NCBI RefSeq assembly: GCF_030272615.1
Contig: NC_081412.1
Span: 543,266,335 to 543,330,334, forward strand
Direction of reading: 5' to 3'
DNA length: 64,000 bases
Source of the DNA: Cryptomeria japonica
Taxonomy: Eukaryota; Streptophyta; Pinopsida; Cupressales; Cupressaceae
Position numbers and translations under genes: made by a program. Shown one piece after another: positions 1 through 11,496 of this stretch; positions within the stretch are counted from its first letter, which is position 1, and every line of letters begins with the position of its first letter. A model generated the notes under the pieces. It was given only the letters and a program-made list of their open reading frames with translations, was not told where the DNA came from and searched no databases.

Positions 1-760
1 TTATGAAAAATCATAAACAATTCATAGAAAATGAAAAATTGATCTAAATAATCTGAATTTTTTACCGGACACTTCTGATAGCCTTCTAAACCTGCAAAAT
101 TTCTAAGCAGTTTGTGAGATATGAGCAAAATAATAAAAACCCTAATTTTCAAAGATCCAATTTTTTAGGAATGATTTTTTATCAAATTTAAAATTAAAAA
201 GAACATATCCTGTGTATAATTCTAAGAGCTTTCCAAAAATGTAACAAAATCCAAAAAATTCGCTAATTTTCTCTCAAAATTATTTTTTTACGAAAATGCA
301 TAAAAAATTCAGAGAAAATTCAGATATGATCCATAAACTCTAATTTTTTTGCTGAGAATTTCTGATACTGTTCTTGACCTATAAAATTTTTTAATGTCAA
401 AATTCAAATTTGTTTGTGAGATCTGATCAAAATAATGAAAAACCCTAATTTTTAAAAATTTGATTTTTGAGGAAATATTTTGCATTAAAATTAAAATCAC
501 AAAGAACAGATCACGTGTATAATTCAGAGAGATTTCCAAAAGTATAAGAAAATCCGAAAAAATTCGCTCATTTTCTCTCAAAATTATTTTTTTATGAAAA
601 TTCATAAACAATTCATAAAAAATTAAAATATCCTCTAATAGATCTGGATTTTGGTTTGGGAGTTTTTGATACTGTCTTCAACTTGCCAAAAACATTTGGT
701 GCAAAATTTCCAAGCCATTTGTGAGATTGGATCAAATCTCTCGAAGATCTTGATTTTGTG
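1..760. repeat. AT-rich tandem repeat, about 295-bp unit, 2.5 copies
   Basis: Three successive blocks repeat the same order of phrases. Each has a stretch near ATAAACAATTCATA, then a 'TTCTGATA' phrase, a 'TTTGTGAGAT' phrase, 'AACCCTAATTTT', a 'TGTATAATTC' phrase and 'CGCTMATTTTCTCTCAAAATT'. Units start near 1, 296 and 593, and the third is cut short near 760. The 'AACCCTAA' is a single phrase per unit and not a telomere array. No coding sense was found in it. It may be part of a retrotransposon untranslated region, but no partner copy was seen in the window. Confidence 0.7.
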
Positions 761-2727
761 TCCAAAACCCTAGCTGCACAAGGTTATTCTCCAAATTATT
801 TTACAAAACAACAATATAGGGTTAGAAAAACCTCCAAAAAACACAGATCTAACAAAAATCCATGTCCCATGGGGCGTTCCAAAATGTTTATGGTGAAAAT
901 TGATAATAACAATATTGAAAGATTAAATGAATTCAACCACAAAACCCTAGCCTAACAATCAACAAAGATCCACCATAACATATGAAGATTACCTAAGACA
1001 ATGCAAATCAAATAAAATCACAAAGATTTTACCATCACATGTCCAATAGGTTTTGGATCTCCATTCTTCCTATCTCCATTGATCTTGCTTGATATATTTG
1101 CTCTCAGATTTTATGTGTGCACAAGAGTTCAACAAAGAACGGAAATGTGGTTGCAAGTAGGCTTGATCGCATATGAAAGTTCGAAAGCATAGTTGGGGGT
1201 GCTAGTAGTTGAATGGAATGATTAGAATGATTAGCTGATTATAATGATTAGGGTTGATAATGAAGGAAGCATCCCTTTATATAGAAGACACTATAAGAAA
1301 TTGAGGGATAAGATTGAGAGGTGTAAAAGATAAATGGTCGGCTATGATTAGAGGGTAGGTAGTGTATGAATTAAGAGATGAATGACATGTGCCATAGCTA
1401 CAAAAGGCTAATGAATTAATTAAATAAATAAATATTTATTTAATTAATAGAAGAAGTGGGATTAATTAAATAAATAAAAGTACTTATTTAAATGAGAAAT
1501 AAGGCTAGAAGAGGATAAATGAATTAATTAAATAAATAAAGATTAATTTAATTAATAGAAGAATTAGGCTAAGGTAATTAAATAAATAGAGATAGTTATT
1601 TAATTAGACAGGACAATTTTAGGTGTCTACACTAACTATAAAGACTTAAGACAAGCTATGACCAATGCCTTATTCTATTGGGTGATTGAATTCAAAAGAC
1701 AAAATGAGTTATAACAAACTTCTACCTAATGGCATTCAAGTCTAAGATAATATTGCCTTACAATATTTCTTATCTGCAATCCCAACCTAGACTAATTATC
1801 ATATCCCCGAACAAGCCCTACCATTCTGCAATCTTATTTTAGCATTTAATTGACCCCTTAGATCAAAGCATAAACACAGATTACATGCATCACAATAAAG
1901 CACTTAATGAAAGAAAAACTTGATTATATTTCATTCAAAAGATGATAGAATTGTACAACAAAGAGAAATAAATTAGAATTGTATTTTTATTGAATAAATT
2001 TGCTATTTCTGTCATAAAACAATTTACATATAACTCCTTCAAGAACTTGCAAAAAAATTGACACAAGACTCTTATCTATTGGTCTACAAAATCTTTACAA
2101 TTTGCTCATTTTCACCTAGAACCTGCTATAGGAACCTAAGACTCTAACTTAGCCAAAATCATAACTAAAACAGGAACCCAATCTCTTAGCCTTGAATTCC
2201 CTTTTATAGAAACAAGGGAGAAAACAAGCTATAGGATAGAGGAGACACATGTCACAAACCAATTGGATAACAAGTGACATCTTGTTACAAAAGCATTCCC
2301 TTTATGGAATGTCACAAACAAGACCAAATATCTCTAACTACTTCAAAAAGACATTCCATGCACTTTATCCCTTTTGTTATTGTTGATGAAGATCCGATAT
2401 GCACCCACCTTGATGTTGTTCATGCTCAAAAAGGTAACTACCGCTAGAAGACAAAACTGCCTGACAAACTATCACATCAAACAGTTAGCTAACTAACTAT
2501 TTGTAGTCCTTTCTCCTCCTCCAAGAAGGTGCTACTCCATTCACCATATTCTTCATCAAATAGCCATCTAAAATTCATGACCTCATCAACATTTTCTCTA
2601 TATGGAGTATATTTAACCACTACCTAATTTGCCTCTCTTTCAAAAGACTCAAAGAATGTCCCTATACATATTATTTTTTCAATGTTATCATCCAGCATGC
2701 CAGTATCCATCCCCTCACAAATCCATT
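761..2727. other. AT-rich spacer without recognisable gene
   Basis: No coding region is supported here. Positions 1405-1615 hold several copies of a short 'TTAATTAAATAAATAAA' phrase separated by purine-rich words, ending in a 'GTGTCTACA' phrase near 1622-1630 that could be the CA end of an old LTR. No matching partner LTR was found, so this stays a guess. The rest (1630-2727) is plain AT-rich sequence. Confidence 0.5.
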
Positions 2728-4421
2728 CTACTTGGGTGTTGATAACCCTTTCTGCCTCTTTTTCCAAAGTTGTAAAGGCTTCATTACCCCATTTTTATCC
2801 ACAATACCTGATAGAAGTGTTTCATTCAGCTCACTAAAGTTCCTCGTCATCTCCCTTATCTTTCTTTCTATACTTTTTGGCAAAATCTGGGCTTCTTGCA
2901 TTGACTTCACCAACAAATGGGTTGGTTGAAGCATAGGTGGTCTCTCAACATGATATTTGGAAGCCATTGACATTATTCTAAGTTCATTTCCCATTTGTAA
3001 CCATTTTGTAAATAAAGGGATTGCCACTTCCTTGTCTTTGTCAGAACTTTGAATAGCATTCAATAGTAAATAACATAAATAATGAATGCTATTTAACCTA
3101 CTATCCACCTTCTCATTCAAATGAGTTAGCACTGAGCTAACTATCTCTCTTTTCTTGGAGGCAGATTGATCCTCTAACTCCTTTAGTTTATTCTCCAACT
3201 TAGTGACCTTCTCCAAAAGTTGGGCTCTTGTTGGATAAATTGATCTAGTAGGTTCTTCATCATCATATTGCACTAATGATATGCTTGGGATATCAGTCTC
3301 ACTATCAAATTGAATTGTTGCATCTACATGAGTGACAGGTAGAAACCTAGATGTTGATGGTACTGATGCAATTGTAGGAGAGGAAGGGGATGCTCCTATA
3401 TGCCCCTGGTTAAGAAGTTGAACTCTAGTTTCCAGCTCCACACATCTCTTTTGAACTATATTATATTCATTGAAAAGATTTTCAAACTTCTTCATAAGTT
3501 CCTCTTTTTCGATGGCCTCCCTCTTAGATGTTTCATGGGATAATTTGGCCACATCCATAGTTAACTTACAAGCTTCCACATTTAATGTATTAGGAGCTCT
3601 TTTTTATGATGAGGCTTCCCCTCAAGTTTACATTTATATCACTAATATCAAGCCTTATAGGCCCCTACTCTAATGCCCATATTGCCAAGGTTGCATAATC
3701 ATCTACAAATTCTAATCCTTTCAATGCTAACCTTTCTTCTTCCTCTGAATTGATTTGCTTCTCTTTTGATTTCCTAATGGCATCAAAAGCCACTCCATCT
3801 AATATATCCCACTCTTGTAGAATTAAGACCTCGGCTTGATTTATGATGATCTTGCCTTCATCTGTAGTGAGCCTTTTGAATTCTTCTTGATTTTCTTTGT
3901 TAGACCTGTCTGGCCTTTCTCTCAACACTTCTCCTTTTGTATTCTCACAAAAGCCTCATCCTCAAGAAATTTACCACATACCTCCTTCCTTGCATATTTT
4001 TAGGGTCTACCTTGAATATATAAAGGAGTGAGGCTGAATTTTATTGTTGGTGGCACAGGAGGGATACCAATCTGCATATCTGCATCTGTCACTACAATAG
4101 TATCCTCCTCTTGTTGTTCTTCCACGTGTTGTTTCACTGCTTGTTCTTCAACCTACCTACCTTGGAGGTGAAAGGGACACATGTGGTGGTGAGGGACTCT
4201 TATTTTATTCTTACAGATCAATGATTTTGACCCCCTTAAAAGGTTTTCCTTGTAGTTTTGGGGGTGGTTTTGTCGTCATTATTTTTTTTCCTTTTCTCCT
4301 CACCAACTCTTCGTTGTCACTTCTACTTTCCTCTTCACTACTTCTCTCTTTTCTTACTTTCTTTGGAGAAGGCTCATTACTAGCTCTGCCTTATTCTAGC
4401 CCATTTGTTCTTTGGGGTTGA
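2728..4421 (-). pseudogene. Decayed gene of unknown family: charged linker and coiled-coil C-terminal part
   Basis: Read on the reverse strand, this continues the conserved domain at 4812-5944. Near 4220-4420 the frame gives a Lys/Arg/Glu/Ser-rich, disordered-looking linker. At 3665-3928 there is an 87-residue acidic stretch ending in a stop. At 2728-3579 a 283-residue open frame follows, with heptad-like Leu/Glu/Lys runs in two blocks (about residues 5-55 and 120-170), consistent with coiled coil. The apparent start of the 283-residue frame is a GTG, and the frame continues upstream to a stop, so it is an internal piece and not a separate gene. Stops and at least one frame change separate the pieces. 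I do not recognise the family. A short L-x2-DVAKL motif recurs in the remnant at 56212-56860, which may be a distant relative. Confidence 0.55.
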
Positions 4422-4811
4422 GGAGGTTGTGGGCCTAGTGGTTTCATTCTCATTTGATGAATCAAGGTTGCCTCTTCTGGTGTTATGGATATAGGTTGTT
4501 GTAAATTTCTTCTCTCAACTTGTTGGCCATGGGCTTCTTCAATTTTGGTCCTCTTTTCCTTCAATGCAAGAATTTATTCATCAAATTTATTAATCAGACA
4601 ATCAACTTTGGCACAAAATGGAGTGAAATATCTCAATGGATCATAGCTTGGATCCATTTTCTGCACTATAACCCATATCTTCCTCCAAGCTATCCATTTC
4701 TCCATCCTCCAATCCTGAGTCATGAACTTAAAACTCATTCCTTATTATATCCTCAGGGAATTTATGCTCATGGTGTACTGAACCTCCTTTAATTCTTGCT
4801 CTGAACATATT

Positions 4812-5944
4812 CTAAAACCCTTCAAAGTTACTATGTCTGGCTAGAATGACCCCTAAATGATATGGTGCAAAAAACTTGTCAAAATGCACATATTCCCCTT
4901 TAATAATAAAAAAAAATAGAATAACAGTATAATCACTTAAAATAGTTCCTTTTCCTCTCCCCTTCAACTCCTTATCATGTATGCACCCTATTTTCCATAT
5001 CACTTTAGTAAAATCCAACCTTAAAGGAACATTGAAAGTTAATACATGTGGCTCACCAGGAAAGCCATAAACACTTATTATTGTACTGACAAATAAGGGA
5101 TAATATCCCCCCAATTATGCTCAATTCTCAAAAGTGGTAGCCTTTCTTTAGGTCCTATAAAATCATGCATCTGTGTGGGAGTCCTTGATGGATTCATTGT
5201 TAATCTCACTCTCAATCTAAAAGAAATATTATTGTCAAACCTCATAAAACTGGCCTCCTTCTTGTCCCAAGACATATCCATGGTCCAAATCTACATTGGT
5301 ACCTCATTTTTGTCAATTGTTCTTTTGAGATTCATAGTGCCCTCAAATTAATCTGAATTTCTATATAGGAACATGTTCATTATCAAGGAATACCAATAGA
5401 AATGAGTGCTAAATACACCACTCTTGACATCTTGTAGCCCCTCATGAATCTTCTCTTCAAGGTATGGGGTAAAGTCAAAGATCATTGTAAAATTTGGATG
5501 TTGAATTTTTATAGCCATATACATAAAACTAGGTGGAATAATTGTAATAGGATTGAATCCTAAGATCTGACATAGAGAGAAGAAGGTGGTCTAAAAATAG
5601 GTGGAAAAATTACCAATGGGAAAAGGCTCCTATGAACTAGGGCCAATATGGTAAGTTGTATCCCCTGCTTTTTCCAAATGAGCCAGAAAGAGGCTAGTTA
5701 TAATAAAACCCTTCATCCTATAATATTCTGCCTTCAACTCATCCAAATCTATCTGTACTAGGGTAGTAGAAGGTTCATATAAATAAAAAATCTCTTGGAA
5801 TTCCTCCCTCCTAATTGTTAACAAAATCTCCACCTCATTTCCTTTTATAACCTTTAAAACAGGGTCATACCTGTCTGCAACATATTTGAGAAGGTCGACA
5901 TCCATGAATACATTAGGCACTACCAACTTTCCCAAGTCATATTG
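4812..5944 (-). pseudogene. Decayed gene of unknown family: conserved N-terminal domain (left copy)
   Basis: The reverse strand gives LGKLVVPNVF followed by a DLLK motif (5935 downward), and further on an F-D-F-x2-YLEEKIHEGL segment near 5420-5500 and a YxSLIMNMFLY segment. The same motifs, in the same order, occur on the forward strand at 62937-63470 (GKLVVPNVF, DLLK, FDFASYLVDRLHEGF, YSLLMYIILFY), so the two are copies of one family. This copy is broken by stops near 5360 and 5290 and by frame changes. The downstream open pieces are 5078-5281 and 4812-5114. I do not know its function. Its repeated, degenerate nature suggests it belongs to a mobile element or a large pseudogene family. An accessory reading frame of a gypsy retrotransposon is possible but unproven. 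Confidence 0.6.
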
Positions 5945-6726
5945 TCAAGCACTTGAAAATGCAGATTGCAAATTTCTTTGTCCATAACACAATCTGAACA
6001 TTTATGCCCCAATCATTGGTACCCTAACATCTGCGATGTGGTATGCTTTATCAGTTAACCTTTCTCCTAGGGTTTTTCCCTAAACAAGTCTCTGCCCTTG
6101 ATATCCATCATTGGTTGAGGGATTTAATTGATCCAAAAAATCATCAAAAACATTTCTCTTCAAATATTATGTTTGTCCTGAGTGGTTTCGCAGGGGAGCT
6201 ATCTTACTAGAATAGGGTTTCTTATCAGCTAACCATAGAGGGAAGAGGAAAACTAGGGCTTAACACAAGAATGTCAACTACAACACAGAAATGTGTGAAT
6301 TCTTACTTATTTATGCCAAATTATAAACCCTAGAGAAATTTACAATACTTTTCCTACAATTTTCACACAATTCACACTTCAACCGCTTTGAAAACACGAA
6401 AGAAAGATTGAGAAACTTATGGCTTTGTATGCACCAGATGAACCCTAATTTTAGACTACAAGAATTCATTCCAATCTTCTCCCGCTCAAGAATCACCTTA
6501 TGATCATCTCTAAATTTCTTTGTGAGTCAAAAATGGCTCTTAAAATATTTTTATTATTGTAGAATGAAGAGTCACTATCCCATCTACCATTATGGCTCGT
6601 GCGAGTGAAGAAACATCTCCAATTTTTATTTGAATTAAGTTTGAAATAGGACCATTAATATTCTCCATGTTGGCACATTGGATGATCTACATTAGTCAAT
6701 CTGACATTGACCGTCATATGTGGCAA
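5945..6726. other. Spacer between decayed gene and TIR element
   Basis: This stretch lies upstream (reverse strand) of the decayed gene and probably includes its old 5' part. No clear continuation of the reading frame could be followed. The phrase ending 'ATGTGGCAA' at 6726 abuts the left terminal inverted repeat of the next element. Confidence 0.4.
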
Positions 6727-6768
6727 GGGTAAGTGCACAAAGATGGTGGTCAGAAAAGTGGACACACC
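6727..6768 (+). repeat. Left terminal inverted repeat
   Basis: It starts GGGTAAGTGCACA and contains GATGGTGGTCA and AAGTGGACAC. It pairs with 11441-11496 in inverted orientation. Confidence 0.65.
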
Positions 6769-6784
6769 AAAAAAAACACATGAA

Positions 6785-6975
6785 AAATACCAAAATGCAT
6801 ACGAGGTATTTCAAATTTAAAGAACCCCGTATGCATTTAGGCTCGTTTTGCTGAGCCTAACCAAAGCTAAATCGCATACATGGTTTAAAAGATACCAATT
6901 GCATATGCGGTTTAAAGAATACTAATCGCATACGCGGTTTAAAAACTAAAACCGCGTATGCAGTTCTGTCTGTTA
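6785..6975. repeat. Short degenerate repeats around CGCATACGCGGTTT
   Basis: Three near-direct copies of a ~28-bp unit (a GCATACGCGGTTTAAA-like phrase) lie at about 6870-6950, followed by an inverted copy (AAACCGCGTATGCAGTT) at 6949-6966. A related GCATACGAGGTA phrase is at 6799. Similar GTACATGC/CGTACACGC words recur near 10504-10620 on the other side of the satellite, giving the element a roughly mirrored layout. Confidence 0.5.
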
Positions 6976-7239
6976 ATAAAATGCAATTCACTTAGCATTC
7001 CATTAGGTTTTTCAGTAGGATGTATACATAAAATATAACATTTAAGTATAAGTGACATTTCTCTTTGTCTTTTATCTTTCTTATACTTAAAGTTATATTT
7101 TATGTATATATTGTCAGGATGTTTGAAAGTGGTTCCAGATCTCTAAGAGTTATAATGCAAATTCTAGTTTTTTGAATATTCTTATAAATTTTAGACTTAG
7201 TCAAATTTTAGTAATCAACATGCTCATATCAGCATTATG

Positions 7240-7800
7240 TCTCTCATCTCTTCCCTACATTCCCCCTCTCTCTTCCTTAACCCCTACCTTTTTGTCTCTT
7301 AAGCATCTCCCTCTCTACTTTCTTCCCTCTTGGGTATCTCTCCATCTCTTTCTCATCTCCCTCACCCTCTTTCTCTCTTTCATATATCCCTCTCTTTCTC
7401 TCCTTCTCTCAAATATATCTATCAAGTTTCTCTCCCTCTCTCAAATATCTCTATCAAATATCTCTCTCTCTCTATATATCTCTATCTCACTCTCCTTTGT
7501 CAAGTGTATCTCTTTCCCACTCTCTCCCTACCTCCCTCTCTATTTTTCACTTAAGTCTCTCTCTCTCTCTCTCTCTCTCTCCCATTCTTTATCTTTGAAG
7601 TCTCTCCCTCTCATCCTCATTCTCTCTATCTCACTCTCTCCTTCTCTCAAGTGTCTCTCTCTCATTCTCTCCCTCTCCCCTCTCCCTCCCTCTCTCACTT
7701 TCTCATTACCTCTCTTTCTCACTCTCTCCCTATCTCCCTCTCTTCACACCTCTCTCTCTAGTCTCTTGTAATATCCTTCCACCCCTTCCTCCCTCTCACT
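7240..7800 (+). repeat. Pyrimidine-rich (TC)n/CCCTCTC low-complexity tract
   Basis: Almost pure CT sequence of degenerate CTCTCCCTCTC words, with a clean (TC)n stretch at about 7555-7582. Long open frames read as Ser/Leu or Arg/Glu repeats and are artefacts of composition. Confidence 0.85.
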
Positions 7801-7812
7801 CAAACTCTCTCT

Positions 7813-9975
7813 AAGACACATAATGATACCATATGGTGTCCAATGGGTCATTGCACACCATATGACCCTTAGAATGCAATACAACCCCTAACAATATCTA
7901 AGGGGTCATAGGACACTATATGATCCCTTAGAATACCATAGGACCTATAATGATCCAAATAGTTTCCTAAGGGGTCATAGAACACCATATGGTGGTGTTA
8001 TGGGTCGTATGGTATCCTGAGGGGTCATATGGCATTCTATGACCCCTTAGGACACCATATGATGTCATTATGGGTTGTATGGTGTCTTAAGGTGTCTTAT
8101 GGTGTCCTAAGGGGTCATAGGACACCATATGACCTCTTAGGAAACAATATGACCTCTAATGACACCTAAGGTATCATATGATATCCTAGGAGGTCATAGA
8201 ATACCATATGACCCTTTAGGACACCATACAACCCATAATGACACCATATGGAGTCCTAAGGGATCATATGGTGTCCTAAGGGATCGTAGAACACCATATG
8301 ACCTATTAGAACACCATATGACCCATAACAACATGTAAGAGGTCATATGGAGTCCTAAAGGGTTAGAAGACACCATATAACCCATTAGAACACCATACAA
8401 CCCATAATGACACCAAATGGTGTCCTAAGGGGTCATAAAACACTATATGACCTCTTAGGACACCATATGACCCATAAGGACACCATATGACCCATAATGA
8501 CACCATATCGAGTTCTAAGGGGTCATAGGAGACCATATGACCCCTTAGGACACCATATGACCCCTAATGACACCATATGGTGTCCTAAGTGATCATAAGG
8601 TGTCCTGGGGGTCATACGACAACATAAGACACATAACGATACCATATGGTGTTCTAATGGCTCATAGGACACCATATGACCCTTAGAACATAATATGACC
8701 CCTAACAACATCTAAGGGCTCATATGGTATCCTAAGGGGTCATATGACACTATATGATCCATTAGAACACCAGAGGACCTATAATGATGCCAAATAGTAT
8801 CCTAAGGGGTCATAGAACACCATATGACCCTTTATGGCACCATATGGTGTTGTTATGGGTCATATGGTATCTTGAGGGGTCATATGGCATCCTATGACCC
8901 CTTAGGACACCATATGATGTCTTTATGGGTCGTATGGTGTCTTAAGGGGTCATATGGTATCCTAAGGGGTCATAGGATACCATATGACCTCTTATGAAAC
9001 AATATGACCTCTAATGACACCTAAGGGATCATATGGTGTCCTAAGAGGTCATAGAATACCATATGACCCTTTAGGACACCAAACGACCCATAACGACACC
9101 ATATGGAGTCCTAAGGGATCATATGGTGTCCTAAGGGATCATAGAATACCATATGACCCGTTAGGACACCATATGACCCATAACAACACGTAAGAGGTCA
9201 TATGGAGTCCTAAGGGGTCATAAGAAACCATATGACCCCTTAGCACACCATACAACCCATAATGACCCCAAATGGTGTCCTAAGGGATCATAAAACACTA
9301 TATGACCTCTTACGACACCATATGACCCATAATCACACCATATGGAGTCCTAAGGGGTCAAATAGTGTCCTAAGGGGTCGTAGGAGACCATATGACCCCT
9401 TAGGACACCATATGACCCCTAATGACACCATATGGTGTCGTAAGTGGTCATAAGGTGTTTGAGGGGTCATATGACAACATAAGACACATAACGATACCAT
9501 ATGGTGTCCTAATGGCTCATAGGACACCATATGACCCTTAGAACATAATACGACCCCTAACAACATCTAAGGGGTCATATGGCATTCTAAGGGGTCATAG
9601 GACACTATATGATCCCTTAGCACACCATAGGACCTATAATGATGCCAAATAGTGTCCTAAGGGGTCATACAACACCAAATGACCCTTTAGGACACCATAT
9701 GGTGTTGTTATGGGTTGTATGGTGTCCTGAGGGGTCATATGACATCCTATGACCCCTTAGGACACCATATGGTGTCGATATGGGTCATATGGTGTGTTAA
9801 GGGGTCATATGGTGTCCTAAGGGGTCACAGGACACCATATGACCCATAACAACACCATATGGAGTCCTAAGGGGTCATATGGTGTCCTAAGGGATCATAG
9901 AACACCATATGACCCATAACGACACTTAAGGGGTCATAATACACCATTTGACCCCTTAATACACCATACAACCCA
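7813..9975. repeat. Palindromic 20-bp satellite with ~0.8-kb higher-order period
   Basis: The basic unit is about GACACCATATGACCCCTTAG. It occurs in both orientations because the central CATATG is a palindrome, so neighbouring units switch orientation at that point (for example TAGGACACCATATGGTGTCC-type hairpins). A larger unit also repeats. The phrase AAGACACATAAYGAT marks starts at 7813, 8626 and 9481 (steps of 813 and 855 bp). The rare variant 'ACGTAAGAGGTCATATGGAG' occurs at matching places in units one (~8335) and two (~9190). The third large unit stops near 9975. No coding capacity is claimed. Confidence 0.85.
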
Positions 9976-10141
9976 TAAATATTATCCAACCAATACATCC
10001 ACATGATCCAAAGAAACCAATACATTCATTTTCTTCAAAGGTTCTACTTTATATCCTATCTTCTTTAAAAAGAAAAAGAAAACTGACCACCTTGTCAATC
10101 TTCTTATCACCTTATATATATGCAAACAAAAAGAAGATATA

Positions 10142-10173
10142 TTGGAGGGAGAGGAAGAGAGAGGGGAGCGAGG

Positions 10174-10255
<82 letters not shown>

Positions 10256-10290
10256 CACCTTGTATGTGCTTGAGAGGGGAAGAGAGGGAG
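10142..10290 (+). repeat. (GA)n microsatellite with purine-rich flanks
   Basis: An uninterrupted (AG)n run spans roughly 10178-10254 inside a purine-rich block. It mirrors the pyrimidine tract on the left side of the satellite. Open frames across it are Arg/Glu repeats caused by composition. Confidence 0.9.
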
Positions 10291-11440
10291 ACAATACACA
10301 TACATACACACATATGTTTGTATATATATTTAATATATTATTTATTATTATATATATACATATACATATATATATAAATATTATATATTTTTTATTTTTT
10401 ATATTATATATAAATTATATATTATATTTATATACACATATTATATATATATATATGCAATAGCATATTATACACACTCTCAAAATTTAACAAACTTAGC
10501 CTGTACGTGTTATTTATAGTAAAAATAGTGCGTACACGCTTTTTATAGTTAAGATAGAACGTACATGCTTCTTACACCATAAGTACTTCGTATGCACTTT
10601 TATACCATAGGTACCTCGTACATGCTTTTGTCTGTTTAGGCTTGGAAATAGGCCTGGATGACAAAGCTACGGTTTGGAAGTTTGATTTCCCTCCATTTCC
10701 CTCTTTTTGGCATGTTTTATTTTATCAACTTGGTTTCTCGACTTTGTCATCATCAGGTTTACACATAATCAAGTGGGTATTTCTAAAGTTTCCACCATAT
10801 TTTCACCCATCTTCTGAGCTTTCTAACCATATAATTTTTTAAAAATTTGAACAACAATAACATATTATTATTGAATTTCTTTTACCAGTGTCTCCATAGT
10901 TCTCACAAACATATGTGCATCATTTTTTTAATAACTTTTGATATTATTATCCAAATTTTAAAAAAATTATATATTATTGTAGTGAACTTGATTCTTTACA
11001 ATTTAAAAAAAAAAAATTTGCATTTTCAATTTATTTAGTGCAACTTATGCTTCACGCACGAACAGGTACCTAATTTTCAGGATGTGCTCTATCGGAAAAA
11101 TCATAAAAAAAAATACTCAACAAAAAATTATAAAAAAATACACATCTTCTAGTGCTCACTCTTACCTATCTTTCTGCCAAAGGATTTGTTAAAATACTAA
11201 ATCTAGATATGACTTTTTTGATGTGCACATCAGGCACTATGTTATGTTTTTCTGAAAAAATCAGGGTCTATTTTTCATGCACAAAGGATTTGACCCCCTT
11301 AATCTTATCCAATTTTAAAAAAGTTTATTAGTTTGGAAACTAGATTCAGAGTACTACAATATTTTTTGTTTGATTATCTTCATATCTTGAGTGGATGACT
11401 TTCAAATTTTGCCTCCAAGTTCAGGTTCACCTGATTTCAG
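10291..11440. other. AT-rich right arm of the TIR element
   Basis: Positions 10310-10465 are TA-rich simple sequence. 10500-10625 hold repeated CGTACATGC-like words. The remainder is AT-rich with no supported gene. Confidence 0.5.
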
Positions 11441-11496
11441 AAAAAAAGTGTCCACTTATACCCCCCTTTTTGACCACCATCTCTGTGCACTTACCC
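11441..11496 (-). repeat. Right terminal inverted repeat
   Basis: On the reverse strand this begins GGGTAAGTGCACA and continues GATGGTGGTCA, matching the left end at 6727. It carries an extra G-rich insertion before AAGTGGACAC. Confidence 0.65.

Larger units (their letters stand above)
6727..11496. mobile_element. Candidate TIR-bounded DNA element packed with satellite
   Basis: The two ends are inverted repeats. The left end begins GGGTAAGTGCACA and reads on to GATGGTGGTCA. The right end, on the reverse strand, begins with the same 13 bases and the first 26 bases agree except at one position; an AAGTGGACAC block follows at both ends after a short indel. The 4 bases just outside each end are GCAA (6723-6726 and 11497-11500), a possible target-site duplication. 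Inside are short CGCATACG repeats, a pyrimidine tract, the 20-bp satellite, a (GA)n tract and AT-rich sequence. No transposase was recognised, so if real it is non-autonomous. A 4-bp duplication could be chance, and the superfamily is not assignable from the sequence. Confidence 0.55.

Noticed and set aside
309-611. 100-codon reverse frame in the left tandem repeat
   Set aside because: AT-rich Phe/Ile/Leu/Lys composition inside a tandem repeat without similar frames in the other units.
1-1000. AACCCTAA words as telomere repeats
   Set aside because: They occur once per ~295-bp unit and not in tandem.
4221-4792. Forward hydrophobic frames
   Set aside because: They are antisense to the charged linker of the reverse-strand decayed gene.
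7172-7771. 199-codon open frame rich in Ser and Leu
   Set aside because: It lies in a CT-rich low-complexity tract; the frame is an effect of composition.
7813-9975. Regularly spaced repeats resembling a CRISPR array
   Set aside because: The units are contiguous without unique spacers, switch orientation, and lie in plant DNA; it is a satellite.
9982-10463. Several overlapping open frames of Ser/Leu or Arg/Glu repeats
   Set aside because: They are readings of the (GA)n microsatellite in different frames.
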